Source: Dendrolimus kikuchii (taxonomy: Eukaryota; Arthropoda; Insecta; Lepidoptera; Lasiocampidae). Taken from it: a DNA stretch of 64,000 nt. The stretch's first letter is position 1, and each line of letters opens with the position of its first letter. A model generated the notes under the pieces. That model searched no databases, had not been told where the DNA came from, and saw only the letters and a program-made list of their open reading frames with translations. The translations under genes and the position numbers were made by a program. This document shows positions 35,186-46,554 of the stretch, in pieces. The stretch spans positions 6,632,210-6,696,209 of the forward strand of contig CM034407.1 of NCBI GenBank assembly GCA_019925095.2, read 5' to 3'.

Positions 35186-35869
35186 ATTCATTAAAGTTCT
35201 GTAGGATTGCAAATTTCCGTTCTTACACGGAACCGTTGCTGACGTTTGTGAATAACCCTACAGATTGCTAATTTTGCTTTCAAGTATAATTAGTTGTTAA
35301 TTATAGCAAGTTTTGGCGCCAAAGCATCAATCCTTGTTGAACACAAACTTCAGTTCAAATTACATAAGTAACCAGCATCAAGTTCTTAGAAACGAAGGCG
35401 TTTTAAATACACGATGAAAGCTAATTGGTCTTTATCAAACAAAGGGCAGTACTGCGTTTACTTTGTCTTTATTCTTGGAAACGCACTCTTAATAGAGGTG
35501 TCTTATTAGAGGAACGTCTGGCCTACGTTCTTGGAAAGCGTTAGGGACAATTCAAATTACGCCAGTATTTAATTCGGTTTTCAAAGTCGTTGAAACTCTT
35601 AACTGCCTGAGTCCGTGTCTGTTACTACAATCATGTCCGAATAAATAAATAATCAACAAACACATGCTTTTTATTATTATTGGTGATGTTCAACAGACCA
35701 CTCTGGGGCCACACCCAGACCCAGACCATAGTAAATAACTGAAGGTCGAACCGAGCGTCATAATGGCACCATAATCACTGCTTTTATAGTATTACTATTA
35801 CAACAGTGTACGACCATTCCAACATCATTGTAGTAGACATATGACCCTGGTCTAAGCATCGATCCCATT
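35186..35869. other. Spacer with a 13-bp inverted repeat
   Basis: 'gtagggttattca' at 35178-35190 is inverted at 35249-35261 ('tgaataaccctac'), perfect over 13 bp with a 58-bp loop. It partly overlaps the RT remnant's end. No gene. Confidence 0.5.
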
Positions 35870-36055
35870 TTTATCATGGAATAGGAAAACTCACTCGTCC
35901 AAAACTTGGCGGGTATGATATCTTCCCGATGTACAAGATTTCATCACGATGTTTTCCTCCGCCATCTGCACGTGTTAATTGTAGCAATATAAAATTACGA
36001 TCAGAAATATGCTTTTCTATCGAGTTAGGGACACAAATGCGTTAACCACTAACAT
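35870..36055 (-). mobile_element. Old SINE copy, minus strand
   Basis: In minus sense 'acaattaacacgtgcagatg', 'gaggaaaacatcgtgatga' and 'catacccgccaag' follow the body order of the SINE at 55315. The head has lost a readable B box. Confidence 0.6.
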
Positions 36056-36415
36056 ATCACGGCTTTTTATACTGCAATAACGTATATACAATATAAACAT
36101 TTTTTTCCAATTGCGCACTGTTCAAAAAGTTTCCTGAGACGGATTCGAATAGCAATCCATGAAACTAAACCTGATGCCTTATATTGGCAAACATACGCCG
36201 TAAACCGCATGCATACGCATGCTTATTAAGAACTCGATCCACTCAAGAGTTAGTCAAGATTTATAATATATTCCTATCTCCCTCTTACATTGTCCGAATG
36301 CGCTTACGATCGTAAAACGATCTTTCGATACGAACAAAAAGAACTGTTTTGATTTTTTCAACACCTAACCATGGAAATAACCTAGTTTTCCTTTTTTTGA
36401 ATTGTTTACATCATA
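36056..36415. other. Spacer, nothing recognised
   Basis: Contains a short palindrome 'gcatgcatacgcatgc' near 36208. No gene. Confidence 0.4.
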
Positions 36416-36490
36416 AACTCGGACGAACCAAATAGGTAAACCAAGCCCTGAGCTCTCACAATTAAATCGGTTAAATATATAATAATAATA
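36416..36490 (+). repeat. Dispersed repeat Y, short copy
   Basis: 'ctcggacgaaccaaataggt' then 'ccctgagctctcacaattaa', aligned with the left part of the 1722 copy. Confidence 0.6.
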
Positions 36491-36999
36491 TAGAAATAAT
36501 ACTAGTAAAAAGCGGTGTTTTAGGAGGGCTCGCGAAGTTTTCTACCTAGTAATAATTAAGATAGTTTAAAAAAAATGATAATCTTTTAATGTATGGATTA
36601 TTAATATGGGCTTTTTTAAGTAATTCATACGACAAATTATACATTATTTTTTTATTTTATTCAAACAAATTCTTCATACGATAAAATTCTAATTAATAAA
36701 AATTGTTATATCTTCTATTTTTGAAGTGAAAGTTCTATATAGACGGGGGGTCTTAGGATTTTTCTGTCACGAAAAAGCGTTACGGCCGCGTGGAGGGGCG
36801 GCATAAATTTAGACTAGACGTGGTGAGAGGCGGCATAATTTTAGAGTATACTATGGAGGATGCGTTTTTTTGGTTCCGGATCGAATTCAGTTTTTATGTT
36901 TGATAAAATAAAATATGTTTAAATAAAAATGCATTCAATGAAATGTAGCTAACCTAACCAAATCATAATTTGCAGTAAACCTGCGAAAAATCCAAATGT
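36491..36999. other. Spacer with a short imperfect direct repeat
   Basis: The phrases 'gcgtggaggggcggcataaa' and 'cgtggtgagaggcggcataa' occur about 40 bp apart near 36788 and 36828. Function unknown. Confidence 0.4.
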
Positions 37000-37194
37000 G
37001 TGCTTGGGACACATAGTAGAAGTGAAATTTCAACGGACAAGTGCAAGAACGAATAGCAACGGACAAGTGGCAAAATGAATCGCAACAAAATTTTAACTTG
37101 AAGTTTTACGGGCAGATTGTTAATGTACTTGTCCGTTAAACTTCAAGTTAAAATTTTGTTTTTGAAGTTTCACTTCTGCTATGTGCTGGGGCAC
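37000..37194. mobile_element. Fold-back element with perfect 21-bp inner arms
   Basis: The outer arms ('gtgcttgggacacatagtag' and its inverted counterpart ending 37194) pair over about 34 bp with a few mismatches. The inner arms at 37086-37106 and 37138-37158 ('acttgaagttt' inside) pair perfectly over 21 bp. The left arm also holds two 'aacggacaagtg' copies, and an inverted 'acttgtccgtt' lies at the right. Target duplication is unclear. Confidence 0.75.
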
Positions 37195-37324
37195 AGATTT
37201 CGATTTTTTTAATGTGTTAAAATAATATTTTTATGATCTAGAAATAAATTGAAATTATTATGTCAAGGCCCAAATCTGAAAGTGGATAGTTTGTCAGTAG
37301 TGTAGCACAAAAATGCACAAATCT

Positions 37325-37560
37325 TTATAAAGAAAGCCGATTGCACCGCAGTGTATTACGAGAGTATAATAAAATTAGTACGAATAAATGAGGAATAGCT
37401 TCCAGTGGACATTCGTGCATTATTATTAACCACATAGAAGGAAACCACGTAGTATACTGCATAAATTTACGCACACAAGTTACATAAAATGTTCCTCTAC
37501 ATTTGACGCTTTTTTCACGTAGGCTTCGTCTATAAATTTATTTGTCCGAGGTCATAAATA
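37325..37560 (+). repeat. Dispersed repeat Y with an apparent inverted right end
   Basis: The body aligns with 1801-1960. The right end 'aatttatttgtccgag' (to about 37551) is the inverse of the left end of other Y copies ('ctcggacgaacaaaata'), suggesting a TIR transposon of which the copies are non-autonomous pieces. Confidence 0.55.
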
Positions 37561-38923
37561 AACTACTAAACGATCCTTTTTTGGGAGTGAAGTTTTAATT
37601 TGATCCAACGGTCAACAAAACCTACTTACTACGCGTGGTCGACAAAACCAAAGATTAATAAACAATTGCGTTTTATTTCTTATCACCATATAGGTCATAG
37701 ACATTCGTAATCTAATTTGCAAACTGCGCAATAGTTTTAACAATTTTTTACATTATGTTTTCCTCAACGTTCCAAAGTGTTGAACAGTAGCCACCGATTA
37801 AAATTTTATCGTTTAATTGGTCAGAAATTATACTGCATCTGTATGGGGGGAAGCTGCATGGCCACTAGATGCAATCTCGTCAGAGATGTGCGGTCATTGA
37901 CCGTGCGAGTAGGACGGCGCTACACGCGCAAGCGCAACAACCACGTTGCGCGTACGCACAGAAAAAGGAATAAAAATTATTGTAATACTGTTTGTTATTC
38001 TTTTTTTATAGTGTGTACTGTGTCCTGCCATTTGCATGTGTGAGTGCGTCTAATCCTCAATCCTGATGCGTTGTTATTGTTTAGTTTAGTTCTGTTACAA
38101 GCTTTGAAATACGCATGTGGAAAATCAAAGACTAAAGTTTATTTTCTCTTTGACATGTTACGCCTCACGACGCATATGTACCAAAATAATGTTCTTGGAG
38201 ACGGAACAAAGGCGACAGAGTTTTACGTCGCCTCGGCCCGTCGCTTAACAAACTACACAATGCTCAAGCATTCCTAAAAAGGATTAGGCATAAAGCGAGG
38301 ATTGAAATCGTTTCGACGCTTATACGAGTTCCCAGCGTCTCGACACGTCTCCTTTTTTAACAACGCCACAAATAAAAGACCGCGTTACATAATGCGACCT
38401 ATTTTCTATTTAACTCTATTTAAACGCTATGAAACGAATGCTCGTATCAATTCCATTTATAAAAACTAATGTCATCCATCACCTGTCACATTGATACGTC
38501 ACTTTTCCCGCCAAACACGATCCGCGAGCACGGTCCCACGTGATACAACGAAGATTTACTCTTGCTTCGGTAATTTCTAATGATTATGCATCAACGGTAC
38601 CTGTGCTGTGCAGTCCACGAGCTCGCACAACGGACAATGTCCATTCATCCATTCAAATTCGAAATTTGAATAAAAAAACAGCTCACAATCGCATAAAATG
38701 CACTGTTTATTGCTCAAAATACACAAATAATGCCGGTCTTCTTTCTATTCAGGGTCAAACTGTTAGCATTGTTGCTCTAAGTTGTTCAGCGCGAAAGGGA
38801 ATAGGTTACGAAGGGACAAAGGTGGTGACATGTCTTAGGGGACAATGGGAGCTAGTCCCGCTCCAAGGTTATGTTAATGAGATTTAATTGAGTTTATAAT
38901 GGGTTGGATGATAGATGATAGGG
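37561..38923. other. CpG-richer stretch with three unassigned ORFs
   Basis: ORFs of 88, 77 and 115 codons on the plus strand (37777-38043, 38044-38277, 38540-38887) fall in DNA with more CpG than the rest ('gcgctacacgcgcaagcgca' near 37917). None has a recognisable domain; the first two abut and share a frame separated by a stop. This could be an old element, a regulatory island or chance. Confidence 0.3.
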
Positions 38924-39246
38924 TTTGGGCTAGGGCAGTGCGTGTGAGGCGCGAAAATTGAGGTGACTCAGCATTCGCGGTGTGCGCGAAGTGCTCATCA
39001 CTATATAGAACACACGGAGTTCACGACCTAATTTAAACAGTCAATTACATTAAATGGACGCGTTCCTTTTTTAAATTTCATAGATTTGGGCTAGGGCAGT
39101 GCGTGTGATGCGCGAAAATTGAGGTGATTCAACATTCGCGGTGAGCGGGAAGTGCTCATTACTATCTAGAACACGCGGAGTTCATGACCTAATTTGAACA
39201 GTTCAATTACATTAAATGGACACGGTCCTTTTTTTAAATTTGACAG
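38924..39246 (+). repeat. Tandem duplication of a 161-bp unit
   Basis: Unit 1 (38924-39084) and unit 2 (39085-39246) both begin 'tttgggctagggcagtgcgt' and contain 'gcgcgaaaattgaggtga' and 'aattacattaaatgga'. They differ at roughly one base in ten. No transposon ends flank the pair. Confidence 0.9.
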
Positions 39247-39775
39247 ACAAACAACAATGAGGGTCATTGTATATTCCCAAGCTGAATACTGTTTTATGGC
39301 TGCATACACATGACAATTTTGGAATAAACCACAAAAACAGCTAGACAAGAGTAAACAAGTTAAACTACAAAATATACCATATCAGATATCGAACACTACA
39401 CTACAAAGATCCCTACAATATGATGAAGTTAGTGTTATCTACATCCATTTATAATTTTCACAGTTCCGAACGAGATTAAATCGCCGGTATTTGTTTTGTA
39501 TTATATCATTTATACGAAAACACAAGATGTGAAACGCCATATTGCGTGTTCACCTGCTGTTAGGTAGTAATTGCCAAACACCTATCGGATTTAAGTGTAA
39601 CACAAGGTGTAATCGGTGCACCTTTTATTAAGAACACATTAAATGATTAAAAGGGTATAAAATTTAAAAAAAATGTAATCAATTTAAAAACAAAATTCAA
39701 TTTTTTATATTTATCACATACTTTTTTTAAATATTATAAACAAAAGAAATTTATGAATAATCGAATACAATAAAA
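39247..39775. other. Spacer, nothing recognised
   Basis: AT-rich, with several A runs at 39660-39790. Confidence 0.4.
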
Positions 39776-40095
39776 GAAAACTTATTTGTATTGTATTTAA
39801 CCCATAGTCTCTCAAGACTATAAGTAGAATACTGAGCCTAGATCACTTCTATCGGTAAGGTGCCCAGAAGGTTGGCTACGTTTCCTCGCTGGATCGCCAT
39901 ACTGATCCGTTGCCCGAGGTAAGCACCAGCCTTCTGATCACCTGAAGAGTCAATGAGTCGTTTTGATAAATTTTGGTAGAGGTTATAGCCTCAGGACACC
40001 ACGGTAAAAGTGTCTCATCAGCAAACATATAACTCTCACTGAGAGTTGCATATTTACGCCGCTTGAGTGATTCAGTTGCTTCCACCGCCGAACCG
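39776..40095 (-). pseudogene. YLGQRISMA-family retroelement C-terminus, best copy
   Basis: On the minus strand one frame (from 40085) reads 'ESLKRRKYATLSESYMF' then 'ETLLPWCPEA'. A second, after a frameshift near 39970, reads 'RLIDSSGDQKAGAYLGQRI', 'SMAIQRGNVANLLGTLP', then a stop. The order KRRKY, ETLGPWGPEA, GDxRAGxYLGQRIS, QRGNAAS is that of a known invertebrate non-LTR polymerase terminus. The 3' flank 'gttaaatacaatacaaata' matches the 16 kb and 59.5 kb copies. Confidence 0.8.
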
Positions 40096-40761
40096 GCTGA
40101 TCTAGACGTGTTTGGTCTTTGTCAACTAGTCATGTACTTATATATACCTATATTTATTATTAAAATACATATACTGAAATAATGGAATGTACTGTCGTAC
40201 ATATACCTACCACCTTCGTCATGTGTATTCTGTTTTAAAACCTTGTTAGATAGAATACATTAATTTAGGAACTCGGTACAGAGAGTTGTAGCTTAGCTAT
40301 ATATTCCGACACTTCTTTAGATCATCTTAATTTAAAGAAAGGGTCCCAAAGTCAACAATTTTAAGGATTGTAACAGGAATTTAATCTTAAAACGTTTTCA
40401 TTTCGATATCTTGCAAGGTTTAGTATGTATGAATATAATGTCCAGGACACGCGCGAACGTAATAGTGGCCTCAAAAAATATTTACGCGTTATACCTACCC
40501 TATAATAGTAACCTTACCCTAATAATAAAAATATTACGCGTTTTACCTGTCAAATTGTAGAATTAATATATTCTAATGACTAAGTAACAGGTGGTGTTTA
40601 TCAGTAGCAAAAATAAGTTATCGACGGTTATAACTTGTTTTAGTTAAACGTTCAAAAAAATAAATATGTTTGTCACTCGTTTAGGTATATCTGATATTAG
40701 AATTTATTATGAGTGACTTTTTCACCTGTAGATACGATCTCACTTGGGTTTTTATATCATA
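40096..40761. other. Spacer, nothing recognised
   Basis: No ORF or repeat end is apparent. The phrase 'aatattacgcgtt' recurs in variant form ('tatttacgcgtta') at 40480-40545. Confidence 0.4.
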
Positions 40762-41154
40762 CTAGGATATGCCCGCGACTTCGTCCACGCTTGACTTGAA
40801 ATTCCCACGGGGTTCCCGGGAAGCAAAGTATCGCAGTATTTAAAAAAGAATGTAAGCTATCGGTTTAGTGGAAACTGTGTCGCAATAAGCTAATTTTTAT
40901 GCACCCGAACAACTTCAAACCGCTGCCGGAAAAATTCCCGCGGGATTCAAGGGATAAAAAATACCACACATTTTATTACATAAAGTTGCTATCGATTAGT
41001 GAAAACCGTATCAAAATTGGCCCAGTAGTTTTTACGTGAATCTCGAACAAACAGGCAAACCGACAAACAGACAAAAAATCTAAAAAAAATTGCATCGTTT
41101 TTTCGTCATTTATATAGTCTATTCCAGTTAATGTACAGACACGACATGCTTAGA
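40762..41154 (-). mobile_element. Helitron-like element (type A), complete
   Basis: In minus sense it starts 'tctaagcatgtcgtgtctgt' (41154) and ends 'gaagtcgcgggcatatcctag' minus one base, with CTAG at 40765-40762 before T. It contains 'tgggccaattttgatacggt' and two shortened 'cccgcggga' modules. It is the best full-length reference for the family here. Confidence 0.75.
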
Positions 41155-41822
41155 ATTTTATAACATTATATATATTCTATTCATTCTTTTACCATTGATA
41201 GAAAGACAATATTAGGCGAATGGGCCCGGTCACAACGCTGCGGTGCGACAGCGTATCGCAAAAACTACGTCGCACCGCAATGCAATACGATGACGCATGC
41301 AAAAATTTCACCGCATACAAACGGATACTCATCTGCGAGCCGTAACCGTTGCACGTTACTGTAACTAAAATTCATAATGTGTACGTAACTCGCGGATAGG
41401 GTTGCCATCCGTACATATAGTGTCGTACTATATTTAGCCAATTGTACTATATATGATAGTATAAAATATTTTCATGGCAAATTCAATTGTTGTGCTTTTC
41501 TTTATGATTATTTAAAAAATAATAGATCTTTGCTGGCCAAAGTAAAAAGTAGTAATAAATACAGTGAAAGAGTAGTAAGATTAATAAACCGAGCACCTAG
41601 TATACTAACTGGTTTTTCATTTAGATATTAATTTTTGGTCAAAATGTTAATTAGTGTTTAGATTATTAAATTAAAACACTTTCTACTTTAGTATTTAAGT
41701 ATAGATGTTACTTAAATTGACTAAGATATTTAAACATCATTTAATTATATTGTAATTGATTGCAAATATTTTATGGATTTTGTATACCAAAATGATATTT
41801 TGAGGAAATACAAAGTAAATTT
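41155..41822. other. Spacer with a short perfect hairpin
   Basis: 'tgcggtgcgac' at 41239-41249 is inverted at 41269-41279 with a 19-base loop, in a locally GC-rich patch. A partial MITE-like phrase lies at 41170-41205. Confidence 0.5.
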
Positions 41823-42125
41823 CTATCCGTGCAGGAACGGAGAAAGAATACAAATTTCTGCCGCGCGGCCTGTCGTAAGAGGCGACAAAACAACCCACAG
41901 CCAGGTGGTATTTACTCGTCTTAATGGCTTCCACACCTGGTCTAGAGTATGCCGCCACAACAACTTGGAGTTGTGTTCCGGCATTAGTGACCAGGTTCCA
42001 GACTCTCTCAAGAGAGCAGCAGCGTATTTGTAGCATCTTTGGTGTTGCAAATGTCTATACGCGATGGTAACCGCTTTTCATCAGATGGGCCATCTGCCTG
42101 TCTACTGAATTCATGCATTAAAAAA
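41823..42125 (+). mobile_element. Interspersed repeat Q, copy 1
   Basis: About 300 bp running from 'atccgtgcaggaacggagaa', through 'cctgtcgtaagaggcgacaa' and 'gtctagagtatgccgccaca', to 'gggccatctgcctgtctact' and a short A run. Near-identical layouts occur at 59160-59470 (plus) and 51835-52135 (minus). ORFs on both strands (86, 99 and 75 codons) overlap it but do not recur in the other copies. Likely the 3' region of a non-LTR element. Confidence 0.75.
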
Positions 42126-42595
42126 AGTAGACATACACAGTACCTACATAAGTTATGCACGGTTCTGTTTGTTCTGAGTTATGTGTTGACATGTAGCTCA
42201 AACAAAGACCAGCGGGCTGAGCAGTCAACGTAACTGCAGCATTAGTGCGGTAGGTCCATAATGGATACTAGTAAACACAACGCACGTGCGTATCTTTCAA
42301 CCTTGCCGACAAAAGCAGCACTGTTTCAAAAGTAACAACACATTGTACATTGTCTGTAGATTCTAAAATTTAAAACACTTCCTTTTAAAAACCAAATCCC
42401 GTAGTAAAATTTTAATGAGCTCACGAATATGCTGAACGATTTCATAAATAAGTCATTATTCAATGAAACAGTAACTTAAAATATGATAATCATTATTTTA
42501 CATGCTCCTGTTTGTACGTTAATACAATTAGTTGATTAGCTGATATCATTGAACATGAATCAAATTACTTATAGTTAAATTTTATATCTCTATCC
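42126..42595. other. Spacer, nothing recognised
   Basis: No ORF over 64 codons, no repeat ends. Confidence 0.4.
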
Positions 42596-42737
42596 TGATG
42601 GTCCGTATCCTATATCTTACCAACAGCTCATTGGCCTTAGCATCCGTTAAGATTTGACATAAGCATAAGCAACAGTAATGTCAAAATTCAACCGATGGTA
42701 AGGCAAGTGAATAGCAAGATCTCGGAACCACCCATAA
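42596..42737. mobile_element. PIF/Harbinger-type MITE, one flank mutated
   Basis: The element at 42599-42734 carries 'aaccgatggtaaggcaagtg' and ends 'cggaaccaccca' before TAA (42735-42737). The left flank is TGA (42596-42598), one base from TAA. Family resemblance is clear in the right half. Confidence 0.7.
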
Positions 42738-43210
42738 GTACATTTTGTCTACCTTTACATTTGTACCCTTGAGGGATTACTATTACAACTTTCACCAAAC
42801 ATAAATATAAGTACGTAGTAAAAACGGAAAAATAAAAGGATAAGACTATTAGGGGCTTCATTAAATAACCAGAAAAACATACTTGTTATATGTAGTTCAG
42901 TACAACAACATATCGCGCTCTGATTACAGTATCTGACGAATGTTGCGCAAGAGTCGTGTGTGAATCGGTGCAAGAATGGGAACAGCTGATTGCACACTTT
43001 TGTGACATGACAAAAGAAAATTGGAACATTTTAATTTTTTTATTTTGTAAAAATAAATTTTTATTCATCCCAAAAATAATCTTTAGAACAAAATTAAGTT
43101 ACGATATTTTTAAATTCGTTGTAAGTCCTTTTTAACCCATTCTGTAATGCTTGAAGACTAAAATAACATTGACAGTGAATCTGGCTCTCTAATTTAAAGT
43201 CAAAGTCATA
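42738..43210. other. Spacer, nothing recognised
   Basis: Two overlapping minus ORFs (80 and 60 codons, 42755-43068) have no known domain. Confidence 0.35.
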
Positions 43211-43445
43211 GCCCGCTATGGACTATGAGAGCTAGTTGATCTCTTATGGATAGAATCAGAACTAAGGATATTAGCAAGCGAATCAAGGGCACTAACATAG
43301 CCCGCCAATATGAAGTGACAGCGGGTTGGTCCCATTTGTCGCAAGACCGGTGGCTAGTGGAGCAAAAAAGTCCTGGAGTGAAGGCTAAACGTAGCGCAAA
43401 ACGCTCCCCACGCCGATGGATTGACGATTTACGCAAGGTCACATG
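43211..43445 (+). pseudogene. Non-LTR RT C-terminal fragment
   Basis: The frame reads 'LMDRIRTKDISKRIKGTNIA' (43243 on), then 'VTAGWSHLSQDRW', 'KAKRSAKRSPRRWIDDLRKV' and a stop at 43444. It follows the RIRNEDI-R-RT, W-x-GH, DRW, GRPxTRW-x-DDL-x-KVAG order of RTE-like insect polymerases, with the GH and GRP residues altered. Upstream a TGA splits 'MRAS' from 'SLMDRIR'. Open for 66 codons but truncated both ends. Confidence 0.75.
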
Positions 43446-43827
43446 AAGAGGACTATACGAGGAAGGTGAACGACTAACACATATGACGTAAACTTGTCTA
43501 GACCTAGGTCCAATAATAGACGTCGAATGTCTGCAGATTCTTTCTTTACGTAAGAAATTACGAGCACATTGTTTACAAAAAAATAGTAGTATGTATTTTG
43601 TAAAAAAATTGCATTTATCCGAGTCCTAATAAGCTCGATGTACAGTCGAGGTATGAATATTTTCGCGAGTTTTCAAATTGATTCATTTAACGTTCCGCGA
43701 GCACATATCATAGAACAGACTGTCCCACAGTAAATTATGTTTAACTATTTGACAATAAAGTTTAAATTTGCTTAGATCAACGTTGTTTGATTTTCTATCT
43801 AAGAAGATTATTGACATTTAAAACCTT
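43446..43827. other. Spacer, nothing recognised
   Basis: No repeat ends. The RT remnant's last 20 codons cannot be followed past 43445. Confidence 0.4.
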
Positions 43828-43993
43828 TATATTGGTTTAACAGACGAGCGTGCATGACAAGAGTTATGAATGTTAAAGAAGCAAGTGAGGTATGTAAGAA
43901 TAAGCCTAAATGGCGCTCTGTTGTTCGTGCCTACCCCGCAAGGGAACTGGCGTGAAGTTATGTATGTATGTATGTATGTATGTATATTGGTTT
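43828..43993 (+). mobile_element. RTE-like tail, copy g, with 11-bp TSD
   Basis: The sequence 'tatattggttt' at 43828-43838 and 43983-43993 flanks the insert. It starts inside 'RRACMTRVMN' and keeps an open frame to 'AYPARELA' and a TGA, followed by about seven TATG units. Confidence 0.9.
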
Positions 43994-45128
43994 GAATATT
44001 TATGTTAAGCGTAGTGATTATATCCTCTTTGTTTCTTATTGTTAATCGCAGCGTCTGTCATTTTCTTTTTTCACGTTTCTATATACAAAAAATTATAAAC
44101 GTAACATTTATTAAAATGTTGGCAGTATTGTTTTTTGTACTCGTGCAAGCAAAAGCCGACTTTAAGGTGACGAACATTTTCATTCCGCAACTATACAAAA
44201 ATGCAACAAAACTTTAGTATTCAAATGATGTTAATCGTTTATCAAGGATTACTTGTTGACACAGATGCAATATCTCAATAAAGCTTTCTAGGCCATCAGC
44301 CAATTGACACACTGCATTCTAATATTAACATTATCTTGTCAACTTTATGGTCGTTGATCGCATATCAGCATATGACAGGCAACAAAAACACGATACATGC
44401 ATTCGTTATCAGTTTATGTTATTAACGGCTGATATTTGGGTAACAAAGTGGCTTTGTTTACGTTGCCACGCGGTCTGGCAACGGCGGCGGAAACTATCTA
44501 TTCGTGTTTACTGAGATGTCGGAAGAATTTTTCAGCGCTTGAAGGTTGATGTTTTGCTGCGTAATTTAATTTTCAAATAATGTACAATATTAGTTAATAA
44601 AGTAAGAACAAGTAAATTAAAGGAGGGATTAATACAATCGCCCAGTAAAAAAATAATTCGTAATACATTCTGCAATCATAGTTGGCGCCAACAAGTCTTT
44701 TATTATTTTTGTAGAAAATCTCAACTAAAACTTTCAATCGATCAACGTGTTATTATTTAAAACATATTTTTTTACTTAAATTAGTCATAATTGTCAATTT
44801 ATTTTCTTTTAAATTTTGTAAATTCAATGAAATTGTTATATTAAATATTTATGGATACTACTTGGTACTGGCTATAGACACAAAGATGTCTGAAAAACAA
44901 CATGCACAAATTATTTTAGCTGTTACGTGTCGTTAGAAAGTATTTCCTGGAGTTAAAATTGGTTACTGAAGCGTTTTCTATGTTTACCTACTTATAACTA
45001 GTTTGTTTCGGAAAATGAAGTTACACAAACTTAAAAAAACCGTTCGCAAAGCCATATATACTTACACAATAACATACACTATTCGTTATTGTGTAGAAAT
45101 CCTTACTTTTTAACAAAATAAATTCAAA
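43994..45128. other. Spacer, no recognisable gene
   Basis: A 71-codon hydrophobic plus ORF at 44002-44217 is rich in F, V and I. It has several predicted membrane-like stretches but no family match and lies in plain AT-rich DNA. A hairpin with 'tacacaataac' arms lies at 45064-45104. Confidence 0.35.
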
Positions 45129-45290
45129 AGTAACTCTGTTTGTTTGTTACTTTTTCACAACAAAACAGCTAAACGGATCGGAATGAAATTGAGAAAGAAG
45201 GTAGGTTGTATCTGTTGTATATGTTGAAGAATATAGGATACCTTTGTCTTATAAACAATATTTTAAATTGCCCTCTTGACCTTATATATC
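45129..45290 (+). repeat. Helitron-like internal fragment
   Basis: 'aaaagtaactctgtttgttt' and 'aaacagctaaacggatcgga' match the opening of many Helitron-like repeats. The copy at 54936-55130 shares this order. No clear CTAG end. Confidence 0.45.
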
Positions 45291-46554
45291 ATCAGTGTTA
45301 ATGTTTCTTTTTTATGTTATTGACTTCTTTGGTTTTATCTCTTTAAACTTTTTCTTTCTTTACCTTAATCTGCCATATACAGGATACTTACAATAACTTA
45401 TTACTATACATCTATTACTTTGCCACTAACTATAACAGACAAATATAAAACAATCTTGTAGAGGCTGAAATAGGATATGCATATTTGTAAGCGCAACCTA
45501 CAATTGCTCAAGTTAGGAATATAAAAATGTATACATAGGCTTTTGTTAAGTAATAAAAGACATCATGTTTCAGCATTACAATTGCTGCTTTAATTCATTC
45601 AAATAGCACAAATATAAATGCGAACTCAATCCCAGGTAACAACTAACATTCTATATAACTGTAGATAACGTTTCTACTAATATAATTTATAGTGTTAGCA
45701 AGTCATATTAGTAAACGATACAAGGAACACAGTTGAGAAGTATGATGCAAAAAGTATTAGAAAAGCCATTATTCTCCATTTAAGTGAACAATGCATCTCT
45801 CCATTACTGTAGAAAACATTTTCGCATCTTTATATTTTATAGAGAGAATATAATACCTACCAGAAAATTGCAACCAATTATACACATTAGTGCTGTCGTT
45901 CGCCAACGTAATATTACCAGTATTTTGGGCGTTCACACCGCAAGTTGATTTTCTTATAACAAATTACAGTACAATACATTTACAGTTAAAGCTAGAGTCT
46001 TAAAACCCTGTACACCAAAGCATAGATAAACAAAAAAGTTTAATTAGGTTTTTTATATTTATTTCCTTCCTTGAAAAATTATCTAACTGAGGCACGCGCG
46101 CCAAGAGTCCCACACACGCGATGCATGCTTTAGCGCTGCATTTTAAATCTCTCCACGCTCCCGTATGGCCCGGGTATGGTATCCAAAGACCCCTGCGTCA
46201 CCAAAAAAAGGACAGACGCTGAAACAAATTTTGTTTTATAGGTGATATGTAAAGATACAGAAGGTATGAAACAACTTCACATTGAAACAGCCGCAACATT
46301 TCACTAAAAATTGTTGTTAAAAATCCACTACTTTAAAAGCGAAACTCATTTATAACTCTCACCAACTTTGTCACAGTAACATTAGGTAATAGTTTGATAA
46401 TACAGTATGGCAAATTAAGAAAGGGTACGATGGGTCTGACATGACCCTAAAGGTTCTAAGACTCTTTAAACATTACATTATGCCCACTTCCACGACAGCA
46501 AGCAGGATAGTCACGAGAGAAGTGGGCAGCGCGTGTATGCCATGTTCAATATAT
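45291..46554. other. Spacer with a GC-richer insert at 46095-46210
   Basis: Around 46150-46200 'ctcccgtatggcccgggtat' interrupts AT-rich DNA. It may be a retroelement fragment, unclassified. The phrase 'ccttgaaaaattatctaact' before it also occurs at 18211. Confidence 0.35.

Noticed and set aside
34998..35204. 68-codon plus ORF
   Set aside because: Antisense shadow of the RT C-terminal remnant on the minus strand.
38924..39246. CRISPR-like array
   Set aside because: Only two long adjacent units without spacers, in a eukaryotic context.
41737..42050. Overlapping ORFs of 75-99 codons on both strands
   Set aside because: They coincide with repeat Q copy 1 and are not conserved in copies 2 and 3.
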